Assembly (NCBI GenBank): GCA_022560025.1
Contig: JAFISE010000117.1
Span: 36,141-100,140 of the forward strand
Reading direction: 5' to 3'
Origin: Stagonosporopsis chrysanthemi
Lineage: Eukaryota > Ascomycota > Dothideomycetes > Pleosporales > Didymellaceae
Length of the DNA: 64,000 nt
The first letter of the stretch is position 1; each line of letters opens with the position of its first letter. The notes below the pieces were generated by a model. It ran no database searches, was not told where the DNA came from, and worked only from the letters and a program-made list of their open reading frames with translations. Shown one piece after another: positions 21,933 to 32,836 of this stretch. Made by a program: the position numbers and the translations under genes.

Positions 21933-22742
21933 TCACTCCCCGGCCTCCTTCACAGGGGTCATCAGGCTTGAAGCAACACTTGTGATGCTACTGCCACTGC
22001 CACTAAGTCTTCGGCCGTGCCGTTTCAGGGGATCTGAAGCGGTGCTGAAAGGACGATCGCCCGCCGACGGTTGTCTAGGAAAGTACTCACCGATATCATA
22101 TCCTGCATTTGCGGTGACTCGGTTCGGCGTCCTTGAGCGACTCTGCACAGGGCTCATACGGAAGGCCTCAGGACTCCAGGTCAAGCGCTGACTGGGACTT
22201 TGTTCGCCTGTGTGCCGCCGCTGGTGTCGTCGACCAGGTATCGCAGCCGGCAGTTGTAGTCTCGAGTTGATGCCCATCCATAAAGCTTCCTCGTCTTCGT
22301 TCCCGGTGTCTCTCCAGCCGCCCACGCCCTCGTAGTCACGCGTGAGCCCTCCTTCACCGAGCAGTGCTGTGAAGGATCCACTCTTCGGGCCCAGGAGTGA
22401 GGCGGGGTGGATGATTTCTTGTGAGGATGGCCCATTTCCATTACTATTATTTCGTCGGTTGCGGTTACGCGGCGGAGATGAATGTTCGGGGGACGGGTGC
22501 TGATGCTGGACAGCAACAGACTTCGGTGGTGCTGGAGACACCCAGGCACCTAACAATGCAGTGCCCAACTGTGTGTAGACTATAAAGCCACGAAAGGCCA
22601 GTAAAGAAAGCGCGATGGATGTCGTGACCACAGCGAAGACGGCCAGCGGAACAGACACGATCACGATAATGAAAGGTGCCACTGCATACAGTGGATTCCA
22701 AGGGTTGAGCTCAAAGCTCAATTTGCCCAGACGAAACAGCAT
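21933..22742 (-). CDS. hypothetical protein with two membrane helices and a disordered tail
   Basis: 269 residues from the first in-frame ATG (22742); the frame is open further upstream but without another ATG. After 'MLFRLGKLSFELNPWNPLYAV' two hydrophobic segments follow (about residues 19-45 and 48-68). The rest is a long low-complexity tail rich in Ser, Pro, Arg and Asn, with 'RNRNRRNNSNGNGPSS' and repeated SP/RS pairs that look like phosphorylation sites. Likely an endomembrane or plasma-membrane protein with a cytosolic regulatory tail. I do not recognise the family. An unseen 5' exon cannot be excluded. Confidence 0.65.
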   Translation of the reverse strand: MLFRLGKLSFELNPWNPLYAVAPFIIVIVSVPLAVFAVVTTSIALSLLAFRGFIVYTQLGTALLGAWVSPAPPKSVAVQHQHPSPEHSSPPRNRNRRNNSNGNGPSSQEIIHPASLLGPKSGSFTALLGEGGLTRDYEGVGGWRDTGNEDEEALWMGINSRLQLPAAIPGRRHQRRHTGEQSPSQRLTWSPEAFRMSPVQSRSRTPNRVTANAGYDIGEYFPRQPSAGDRPFSTASDPLKRHGRRLSGSGSSITSVASSLMTPVKEAGE

Positions 22743-22983
22743 GCTGCGTGTTGGGGGCGCTCCTGCCGTCCGAAGGGTGATGAGAGGAAGGTGGGGAGGT
22801 GCGTTGACATGTGAAGTTGCGGAGATGCCAAGCGTCACCCAGAGTTTGTTTTAGCAGTTGCGAGCGTCAACATTCCACCGCTGCCTCGGATATTCAGATT
22901 GTCCGTCTTCGTATGTCGCTCGTGGGTATTGAAAATGATGCCGTTAGTCGCTGAAGACTGTCCTCGTTGTTGTTGCTTAGGCT

Positions 22984-23211
22984 CTATGCGACGTGTCTCA
23001 TTCCACGCTTCGGCGACATGCCAATACCGAGCACGATGGCACCGAGAGACGTTCCTTTGAAAATGCTTTCGTACTGTTCAACCTTGAGACGAGTGGAGTA
23101 GGGCTGACGTCGGATGCGCATAAAGGTCGCACCGGTCACGACAAGCCAGGTGCCAAAGAGGACTTCGTAGCGGTACTTCTCATACGCTTGCTCGAGCTGC
23201 TGGCTAACCAT
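22984..23211 (-). CDS. small two-helix protein, possibly mitochondrial (HIG1/Rcf-like hairpin)
   Basis: 75 residues from ATG 23211. Two hydrophobic segments ('YEVLFGTWLVVTGATFM' and 'GTSLGAIVLGIGMS') flank a basic loop 'RIRRQPYSTRLKVEQYESIFK'. A hairpin with a charged Arg/Gln loop is reminiscent of HIG1-type respiratory supercomplex factors, but the match is only structural and weak. The frame stays open upstream to another ATG at 23457, giving 157 residues, but that extension has no protein-like features and I prefer the short form. Confidence 0.6.
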   Translation of the reverse strand: MVSQQLEQAYEKYRYEVLFGTWLVVTGATFMRIRRQPYSTRLKVEQYESIFKGTSLGAIVLGIGMSPKRGMRHVA

Positions 23212-25342
23212 GGTGTGCGAAGGGATTGATGCAGCTGAAGGTGAAACGCGGAGGTGCAGCGAAATGCAGTTCAAAGTCGACGATATACAAACGCGATGGG
23301 GTGACAGTCGAAAGACACTGTTGCTGTTGTGCCAGGACTGGTGACGTAGATTTTTTCCGCCTCTCCCCTCACAAGCGTAATGCCGCCTTGCCGACACATC
23401 CAGAACACTATTGCCACACCACATCAACTTACGTCGCGTCCTTCTGGGCGTCGCCATTGTCCCTCTCTCGAAGTTTCGGATGCCAATCCATTCACTGGTA
23501 ACTATGTACGCATGTTGTCCTTCTATGTTATCCTGGCACTTGTTTTACCATGTTCACGCGTTGCGCAATATCGTTACGTAGGCACGACTTCGCCTTTCCA
23601 ACCTTCAACGAACAACATGCACAACAGACAACCGCCTTGAGGTGGGCGAAGCTTGAGCTTTTTCACATTGGTACATCTCGACAGCACCGCCATCTAGATC
23701 TTTTTTGACCAGTAGAAGTATGCTGACATAGACTACAATCGTGAACGATGCCCGATAACTTGGATCAACCAACACGGCTTTGCTCATTGTCATGTCAATA
23801 TCGTCAACGCTATGTTAATCCTAGCACTTCTCCTGATGCCCAAGGGGTCACCTTGAACTTGGCTACTGAAAAGAGTCTTCAGTCTAGCAAAAGTGGAGCT
23901 CAAGCGTCGTCATTCATTGATCGTAGATGACAAGATTCATAGCTATGGCTGGCTGGTGGGACGCACTTAAACTGAGCGCCATCTGGAGATACTATGCATC
24001 TGGCAGAAGCCTACACAAATGCCGCAGCCTCTCCTCTTATTCCATTCGGCGAAGCCAGACGCTATCTATCAGGATTGTAGATCCATAGCTTTACTCCCTA
24101 GTAACCCTGACTTCCAAGATTAACGGACCAGTTCCTGACGCAATCCCAAACCGAATAAAATAAATCCTAGATCAGCAGTCATTAACAACAGAAGTGAGAT
24201 TTAGAAGAGACGGAAGCACGTCAGCCTTGGTGGAATCAGGTCATGTCTTTAGGGATCCGAGCTAAATGGTTGGGCCTCAGGGAGAATATTCTGCCGTGGG
24301 AGAAATGGGTGGTCTTTTTGCTTTCTCTAATTGACAATAGGTGCGAGTGCGAGTACGTTTGCAGTATGGGACACGAGGCAGGTCTGAAAAGTGTATTACA
24401 ACTGGGGATGCCAGCAACCGAAAATCATCACCGTTCGGCACACCGTAGATACTCCGGAACGGAAGCCGGATATGCAAGTTCCTTCTACGGACCCAAGGAG
24501 ATTTCCTGTCCCGAGAACAAAGATCCCCCATTTCCATACTGAACAAGGCGCACACCAGAGAGGCTCAATGATTAGACATTTTCACTGATCTTAACTGTAG
24601 ACACTTCTTACAACTTACACATCAGTACCGCCAGGTTTTCCATCATGCCAATGCTCCCGTCGAGAACCTTTCTGGTTTGCAGATACTGTTCGGGCGGCGA
24701 AGTTGTTTTGTGGTTCCTGCTGCCCCCTTGGCGCTCAAACACGTTAGTCAACGTGTGCGTTTCAACTTCGTCGCATCACCTAACAGCGCCTCAAGCAACC
24801 TATGATGGTACTAGGTATACCCCGAGAATGTAATCAGTTTGTTTCAGTCTTACGTTCTTGCTGTTTTGAGGGGTATTGGACGTTCGCATTCGCACCTGTA
24901 GCCCATCGCTGTTTCTTCGATTCGTTCATGCAAGGCATCACCTTGGCGGCATCCAGGGCTTTGATTCGCGAAATTGCTGACGCCGTTCATCTGTCATCAA
25001 ATGTACAACGATCCGTTGACAGGAACACATGGAAGTGGACTCGAGAGTCGCAGCCTGGTCTGCGCCTTCCACTCTAGGTACTTCTGCTACCCTGCGCTCA
25101 TCCACACACCAAGATGAGGCTTAGCATGTTTCGACGCCTACGGCCTTGGCGCATCGTATGCTCGCCACCTTGTCCCCCGTCGCACGAGATATAGTATCGA
25201 ATCAATCCACGGTCGCAGATACACGTCTCCTATCACGACTTCCTGGCGATGCTGTCGCCGTGGCAGGCCACAGGCAAACAACTCTAAGCGATTCACTTCA
25301 TGTATTAACGACCATTTGAGATACCCACTACGACTTCTAATA
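23212..25342. other. gene-poor stretch, no gene seen
   Basis: About 2.1 kb. Many short frames on both strands, none with a domain, membrane segment or splice-supported extension. Base composition is ordinary, with mildly AT-rich patches around 24100-24250. It should contain the promoters of the flanking divergent genes. Confidence 0.5.
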
Positions 25343-28300
25343 ATGTTTGCTGCTGGTAAGCCGGTCTGGTACCTGCCGCTTGCGGTCTTGCTCACTGCGG
25401 CACTTCTATTCGCCTTCATCCTTGGCTACGATCGACACATCTTCTCCTATCATCAGGACCTGTATCCCGATAGCTTGACCACCTTCCTATCGGCAAACAC
25501 CATCACCGCACTCAGAGAAGATGCGCGACTTCACCATGCTGTCCTTAGTCTCACCGAATCCGTTGCACAAACATCAAGCGATATTGGACAACGGTTCGGG
25601 ATCCCAAACATGGAGGTCTTTGGTGCAACATTGGGAGACAGCATATCGGAGCTGCGTAAGAGGGACAGTGTGGCAGGCTGGAAGCGCGGACTTTTCGACG
25701 ATATTGGGGGCCTGTTGGGCGGGCTGGGCTTGAACACTACGGGGGGATTGAGCGCCATCGTAGGAAATCTCGGTACTACCTTTACGGAAGGGCTTGCAAC
25801 CCCTGCTCTGTTCCTCGGTATTGGTGTTGGGTATGGGATTCCACGTTCGCCTCGAATTAGACTGACGTGAACAGTGTCGGCGCATCTACTGGCCTCAACA
25901 TCACTGACGTGAGGTCAGCCACCGCACAAGCATCTAAAGTGGCCAGTGCCTTTAACGCATCAGCGACGGGCATCAATCTCGCCGCCCAGAATATTGGAAA
26001 TGGATTGGCCGGCCAGATCGCTCCAACACTGGGCGGGATGAACCTATCCATCGGACCGGCTGCATTCGCCTTGGCTTCTGGTATTGGCAACTCGACCTCC
26101 AAAGCTCTCAATTTGACGAACCAGATATTCCTACCTTCCAATGCCTCAGGTATTGAAGCCATAGCGGGAAACCTGGGACTGGGTCTCAGCGGCCCAATCG
26201 TGTCAAATATAGATTTCCAGGCGGTGATGAAGAGCGCGGCAAGCAGCGGGATAGGTGCTTCTATCATGCAACAGCTACCTCAAATTGCAGCAGCTGCTGG
26301 CAATGGTCTCGGGGAGGGTGCAAGGAACGGACTTGGACTTGGCTCAAACCAGACTAATCAGATGGTACAGAAGCGACAAACATCTACAGATCCACTCCAA
26401 GGGATTGATTTGCCTGGGACTGTCAGTCAATTCACCAAGGGCTTGAGTCAGTCACTTCTTAACGGTGTTGATGTCAACGGCCTTGCAAGCAATTTGAATC
26501 TTACCAGCAACCTGGGAAGCATGATCGACCCCAACATGTTCCCCGCTGTTGCCGCAGGAGCTGGATCAGGTATTGGTATGGGCCTCGCAATTGGTCTCGC
26601 ACTCAAGCCAGCGGACACACCTTCTCTGATCGCGCAGAGCGGTAACGTGAGCAGCGACAGCACGCAGGCAGCTACAGTAGCCGAGACATTCACGCAGAAC
26701 CTCGTCTCTAACTTTCTGTTCAACAGCACGCTCTTGACGTCCGGCGGCGCCATATTATCGAACAACACACCGCAGCTCCTCAAGGACGCTGATGTAGCCA
26801 AGGCTGCCGAGGGATTCGCTAGAGGAAGCATTGAGGGTGTTGCAACCGCTTTATCGTCTATCGGAGGTCTTCAGAATTTACTGAGCGGAAACTTCCAAGA
26901 TGATGCAATGATGAAGGTCCCTGTTCTGGATGCTACAAAATTTAACGACTCGCTCAACGGCTCCGTTGTGTCCTTTGCACGCGGTTTTACGGGCGAAGGC
27001 ACTATCTTGATTGGCAACGTGTTAAAAGGTTTCAACAAGAATGCAAGCAGTCCTCGGCCAATGTTGAGGCAACGAGACGTTGCTCCCCTTGCTGATGAAG
27101 CAGTTGTTGGTATGATCGACGAAACATCTAAGAACACAGATGACTAATTGAAAGCAGTACCGCACAACGCTCTCAGCGCTCGCCAAGCTCAAGATAACGT
27201 CAGCGCAGTGTCCCCTTTCCCGCTAGCAATCAACGAGGCTACTCTGATGGGTGGCAGCCAGCTGTTAATCGACACACTCACCTGTCAGGGTATTGGTGGG
27301 CTTGCTGCTGCGGCTCTTGGTACAATGAGCGGCAGCAAGAATAAGACAAGTGTGATGAGTACGCCTCTAGACCCACGAGTCCTCGGATCCCTACCTCAAG
27401 GGCCTATTGAGTTTACATCAGAGGGCAACACGTTTCGTGTTGTTCTCAAAAATGCCGAGATTTCAATCAATGGACTACCGGTCATCCCTTTTGGCATAAT
27501 TACTGCGCTCCATGGTAAATATGTCTTCTCCACGCTCCGTTGTCTTGGCTGACCCCTACTCAGTACTCTTTATTATGCTGGCCTTTCTGCTTACACTGCC
27601 GCTGTACCTCATTCTTGGTGTTGTCTGGCGCCTCTCCGTTCTGGCTGGCTACCCTGTCAACGAGATCAAGAACAAGAAATGGCGACTCGGTTTACTGATC
27701 ACATTCGGCATCTCTGCAATAATTGGTATCGTGCTAGGTATCGTGGGCATGGGCAACTCTCGCCACTTCAGAAATGCACACGGCGTAAGGTTCAATTCCC
27801 CGAAGGGCTATTTGCAAGCTAACATGACCCAGATCTTTGGCCTTATCACTCTTCTCCTTATTCTTCCCACCGTCGGCTTCACCATCGCTCGCCTTCGCTC
27901 TGAGGCTCTCTATCCTGTCCCTGCCAATTTCGTGGGCATCAAAGCTCCGTTTGCGCTACTTAAATCACCAGACCAGAGGATCTACATCGTCAGTGGTATT
28001 CTCATCCAACTGGTATTTGCCCTCGGACAGCTTACTTTCATCAATGGCTTCTCTGCACTAAGATCGATATCACTCTGCGTAGTTGACGCGATTCTAACCT
28101 CAAACTCCGTCGCGGGCCTCATGGGTCTCCTATTGATGGTGCAAATAACTGCTGCCGGCATGGTAGGCATCCGCACTTGGCTGGAACAGCACATCGCCAA
28201 GCGTGAGAAAGCTGGTGTCCAGCGTACAACAATCATCGAAACCGGTGGGGGGACGCGCAAAGACTCCATTGCCACATTCGGTTTTGGCGGCACACGATCT

Positions 28301-28942
28301 AACGCTCCTCCGCCTCTTGATCTCCAGCGCGACACCCAGGAGCTGAAGGGTTTCGCCGACGAGAAAATAAGTACACCCTTCAACGTCCGCAAGGAAGGCG
28401 CAACGGAATCAGCCGACTTTGACAATCCGCGTTCACTGACTCGGCAACCTTCAACTGGTCTTCGAGAGAATCCTTTTCTCTCACCGGCGGAGCAGCGCGA
28501 TCTCGACGAAAGAGTTTACCCCAAGACAGCAGAATACAATTACACATCTGCCATAGACGACAACACAGACTACTACAACGTTCCCGTTGGCTACCAACCT
28601 CAGCGGGCCGAGCTAAGATCAGGCCGCCCATCATCTGATCTCATTGACCCCATGAATTCGCCACTGCCGCCTGGCCTGCGTGCCGGGTATGGTCAACAAG
28701 CCAGCTTCGCTGAGCCGTCGCGAGGTTATGGATCGCCGCCGAAGACGGAAGGTGTTACGATGGCGGACTTGTTTCCACCGCCGCCACCGCCGCCCATGAA
28801 TCCTCAAATACAGCTTACGGCTAAGAGTGTAACTAGTAGTTATTCTAGGCCGTTTAATGAGGGGAGGAGACCAAGTAGTGATGCATTTAGGGGGTACGGG
28901 AGCGGGCCCGGGGAGACGGTGAGGACAAGGCGGGACAGCTAG
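25343..28942 (+). CDS. large Gly/Asn-rich membrane protein with b561-like C-terminal membrane domain
   Basis: Four exons (25343-25830, 25875-27109, 27158-27514, 27564-28942; introns 44-49 nt with GACTAAT/GCTGAC branch sites) give 1152 residues. Residues about 10-30 are a signal anchor. Residues about 100-690 are extracytoplasmic: repeated Gly-rich motifs of the type 'GIGMGLAIGL', 'GNGLAGQIAP' and 'GNLGLGLSG', many Asn-X-Ser/Thr sites and little charge. About five helices follow (from 'ITALHVLFIMLAFLLTLPLYLILG' to 'GLMGLLLMVQITAAGMVGI') with a cytochrome-b561-like layout, although most heme-ligand histidines seem missing. The C terminus (about 940-1152) is disordered, Pro-rich ('PPPPPPPM') and probably cytosolic. 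Related large fungal proteins exist, but I know no established function. Confidence 0.8.
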
Positions 28943-29281
28943 ATGGTAAATCAAGAGACATTGTGAATTCTGTATACCTTTCGTTTGACAACTGTCGCAA
29001 AACCATATTTCTGGGGTGTCGTTTGGCCTTTGGTGTCTCGGCTTATGCGACTGTGTTGGGTGATCATTACGAGACATGAACGAGGTGCTTTCACACACAA
29101 CAATGTGGTTTTTTGCACAATGCAGCCGCTGGGCGAATAATACTAGATAAACCGCCTGGTTTGTTCCGACTTCCTAAAATCTATAACATCGCTGTAAGAA
29201 TTAGCCATTCATTTCCCTTCACATACGCAAGCACGTCTCGGCTTTTCTTGACTCAAAACATTGAAAGCACTGCCAGCCTTC

Positions 29282-29734
29282 ATGTCTCCTTCAGTCTCCT
29301 CATCCCACTACTCTACCGCAGCGATCGGAGCCATTGGCATCAGCATCGGCGTCGCCATATCGTCTCTTATCGTTATCTTTGTATGTGTCTACCGCTATGG
29401 TGGAATCGCGGCAATGCTACGCTCGTTTCGCAAGCGACGTCAAGCAGGAGCCAAATCTGACGACATTGAACTGGCCAAAATTGCTTCCAATGTCGAGCGT
29501 GTCATTGAGCAGGTTAAATTTGAGGAAGAAGAGGGGATTAAACAGCGGAAAGAGGCGTTAGACCTGGTGGAGACTTTGTTTCAGGCGGATAGACTTATTG
29601 GACGCGCACTGCCGAGTCGACCACAGCATGTAGATCTGAAGAAAGAGATGGATCTGGAGCCTGATCTAGAGGACGTTGCCGGGCGAAGTGATTCTCTCGA
29701 TCTTGCAATCGATCCTTTGCCGCATACCTGGTGA
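29282..29734 (+). CDS. small single-pass membrane protein with coiled-coil cytosolic part
   Basis: Single exon, 150 residues. A Ser-rich N terminus is followed by one helix (about residues 13-37, 'AIGAIGISIGVAISSLIVIFVCVYRYGG'), a basic stop-transfer cluster ('RSFRKRRQ') and an acidic helical region ('VERVIEQVKFEEEEGIKQRKEALDLVETLF'). Type I or III topology with a cytosolic C terminus is likely. Family not recognised. Same strand as and 340 bp downstream of the large membrane protein. Confidence 0.6.
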   Translation: MSPSVSSSHYSTAAIGAIGISIGVAISSLIVIFVCVYRYGGIAAMLRSFRKRRQAGAKSDDIELAKIASNVERVIEQVKFEEEEGIKQRKEALDLVETLFQADRLIGRALPSRPQHVDLKKEMDLEPDLEDVAGRSDSLDLAIDPLPHTW

Positions 29735-29830
29735 AGTGGGAAGACTATAGCTGATATGTATCGTAAATGAGCATTGATTAGCGGTCCAAAATTTTCCCAG
29801 GATCAATAAGAACATATTTTGGCTTTTGAA

Positions 29831-32475
29831 TCACGCGTGTGTTTGGCCAGCGGTCGCTGTGAATCGAGATAGAAGTGACTGAATCTTTCTAGAGGAAAGG
29901 CTCTGTTTTGGTATTGGCGTGTAGGATGGACTTGGGAAAGAGGTTGCTTGCGTTCCAGCTGAAGTATTCTGATCATTGTCTTCTGGAATATCCGACATGA
30001 GAAAGTTTTGCCATAGTCCAGTACCCTCGACAGAATCCGGACCCTGGATGACCCAGCCTGGAGGTGCCTGCAATCGTGCACGTACGCCATAGGGTGCGAG
30101 AATCTTTAGTGTACTATGGCCATCTGTTTGCTTGATTTCGATGTCAACGCCAATACTGCCTACGGCAGTATCCAAAGTACACTTGATCTGTGTCAAGCCA
30201 GCGAGAACTGGTGCTATGCTGAATGATTTCCATCCCGGCTCAAGTGGTTGAAGTCCGGCTAGATATCGAGGCAGGAGTGACACTGGCCAAGTCGACCATC
30301 CGTGTATGAGTGAAGTATCGTGTCCGTGAGGTGTGCCATCTGGCTCCAGGGCTTCCCAGTGACCGCCAGAATAATTGGGGCTTGTCGTATCAGCCATAGG
30401 GCCCCAAACACGTCTGATGAGCTCAACAGCCTCCGCACCTCTATTCTGGGCAAACAGGGCCTCAACTGCATAGCCGCTTGCATAAGGGCTGGCGACGTTG
30501 GCGACATCCCAATGACTAAGACCTCTGAAGGCCCGAGGTAGCTCAGAGCCAGGATCGGTCAGCTGCTCAAAATCGCTGGAATGGACGGGAATTAGCTCGA
30601 GATATAGCGCATGCGCTTTGACATCTTGACAGATACCGCTCGCTGGCAGAGTTTTACCCAGCCGATACACGCCAGTGCTTGGATCGTAAAAGTGTCGTAA
30701 AATGTTGCCCTTCAGGTTATGCGCTTGGTGTAGGTATTTTTCTCTGTTGGCATTGTCGACAGTGAGAGCCGATAGGGCTTGCAATGCCTCATAATAAGCG
30801 TTATTCAACGCACTTGAAGCTCCAAAGACGGGACCACCAAGCGGGAACCAATGCACTATGATATATCAGTCAATAGGCCTACACCTGCTCGTATGGAACT
30901 CACTTGATAGAGGTGGAGGTGCGACCACGATACCTTGATCGAGAAAGCCCTCTGTGAATGCCATCAGCCTCTCAATTGGCTGTAGACACCGCAACCTAAT
31001 TGTTTCGTCGCCGCTGTGTAACCAGTAGTCTTTTATTGCGACTACGAGCAGTAACGCATATGACAAAGAGTAAAATGCGTACGCTGGCGGCTCTTCGCTG
31101 CTGTCATGGATGGGAGCCTGAATTGGGCACAGATTACCAAGATATCCATCCTTTCTTTGATGGCTGGTGAGTAATTCGATGCTGCCAGCGATCGCATCAA
31201 ACGCCATGGTCGAGTAGGCTATCGATCTTCCCATGACATACAAGTCTCCACCGAAGCATGCCCGATCTCTTTTCGCACCGTCGATGGTACAAGCCAGCGC
31301 GTTAGTCCCAACCTGGAAGTCAGCCAGGGTTCGCTCCGAATCACCTAGCAGCATAGTATTCTCGTATAAGACTTTCCCGCCCGAGTCGCGCACGCTGAGA
31401 TTGCGGTATAAAGTCTTCCATTGACATGGGCCACCAAATGCAACGGAACCGGTGTTGTTCATGCTTCCACCGAGGATAGGTCTGATATCCAAGTTGTCGA
31501 CACGACCAAGCTTACGACCTTGCACGATAACAGCTACTGTACTGCCTTGGGTGATGGTCTCTACGTCAAGCCAGGTACCCAAGTCGAGGTCACCGACGGG
31601 CCATCGCCCTTTCTCGGCAATTGGGAAGATTGTGGCTTCAGTTGAAAGACCCTCACATGCATATAGCACTCGCTTGGAAGCATCCAGGCAGAAAATGAGC
31701 CCGTTGGTCACCATGTGGACAGCCCAGCTCGCGCCCCCACGTTCAATCTTGGCCTGAAATCGGACCCTTTTATCTGCCCAGCGTGTACCCAGTCGACAAG
31801 GTGCCCAATGCTGACCACGCACTCTAGTTCCCTCGTTTGTGACTTCCCATGCGGATGCCGTCTCTTCCCTAGCGACTGTGCACATGTCCACGGTCCTGAC
31901 GCCATCTCCCCATATACGGTTCAACAGTGGGCTGGAACATATGAAACTGGACTTCGCCGGATATTTCGGTCTGACATGCTCGAAACCAATCTTGGAAAAT
32001 GTGACAAGTGCATTCGGGCTCAATAAAACGATTCTCTGGTACCTCTGCGATCGTTGAGCGTACACAGCTCTTACAACTTGGGCGCTTATGGAGGCCGGGA
32101 TCGTCAAGGTCGTATTCCGGTATGTGTCCATAGCATTGGAGAAGAGAAAGAAAGGCCCGTCGCCTGTGAGGTGTGAATATGTATTGATACTCGTGGGTAA
32201 GGCTGCGCATCTCTATACATACCGGTAGCGTGGTCAATACCTTCGACACCCTCACTATACACCACACTTATATCAAGCGACTTAGGTCCAGCAGCAGATC
32301 TGATTTCGAATATGGGGATGCCTCCTTCGCATTGCCGGTAATCGAGCACGATTTCGGCAGGGGTCGATCCATCGCCGCCATTTTTCAATGTGAAGCTGGA
32401 GGCGTTAGGGCCGGGTGTCACTAGCCCAGTATAACGCAAAACACACACAGGTTCAGCAAGAGGTTTTTGGGCCAT
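29831..32475 (-). CDS. GH78 alpha-L-rhamnosidase
   Basis: Three exons on the minus strand (32475-32223, 32163-30904, 30855-29831; introns 59 and 48 nt) give 845 residues, normal for GH78. Order: N-terminal beta domain ('EIVLDYRQCEGGIPIFEI'), 'MDTYRNTTL', an inserted lectin-like beta domain (about residues 205-355, 'GGASWAVHMVTNGLIFCLD'), then the alpha/alpha barrel. Catalytic-site landmarks are 'IDGAKRDRACFGGDLYV' (about residues 378-394, with the acid Asp and conserved RDR) and 'SGGHWEALEPDG' with the Glu near residue 672. It releases terminal alpha-L-rhamnose from glycosides such as flavonoid rutinosides or rhamnogalacturonan fragments. There is no signal peptide, so it is probably intracellular and depends on uptake of the substrate. 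Divergent from a C2H2 regulator, with two MFS transporters beyond. Confidence 0.93.
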
Positions 32476-32836
32476 TGCAAGTCTTAAAGATGCAGGAGGG
32501 TTGAGTAAGAAGATCACTTAGAATCTCTTGAAGGATCTTTACTGAGCGCGGTGTGTTTGAGTAAACTCCGCCATCTTGAACGCGTCGGCATGACTTCTTC
32601 CACCGAGTGGCATTTCAGAAGCGCCATTGCTACGCGAGAAGATACAAGCGTCGGGTAAAGTGTTGTACGAGGTGGACATTCAGCTTTCGTGGACGCGACG
32701 AATGCGAGGTGGACGTCGACAAGTACAGTTAGCGCAGGATTTGCCCCGCTTTCACCCGTCGTTCCTTGGGTGGACATACTGCCGTCCACTTTTCGACAAC
32801 AGTCTTCCCCCTTCTCACCATACAAAGTACAGTCTC
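32476..32836. promoter_or_regulatory. divergent promoter of rhamnosidase and C2H2 regulator with five GTGGAC boxes
   Basis: 361 bp between the two start codons. GTGGAC occurs at 32672-32677, 32689-32694, 32709-32714 and 32770-32775, and its complement GTCCAC at 32784-32789. The last two form an inverted pair GTGGAC-N8-GTCCAC. About 0.06 such hexamers would be expected by chance in the 118 bp they span. The same hexamer is clustered before the MFS sugar porter at 35889, which suggests a shared operator for the neighbouring regulator. Confidence 0.65.

Noticed and set aside
23209..23457. N-terminal extension of the small two-helix protein to ATG 23457
   Set aside because: The extra 82 residues are rich in Arg, Cys, His and Ser with no structure and look like translated 5' UTR.
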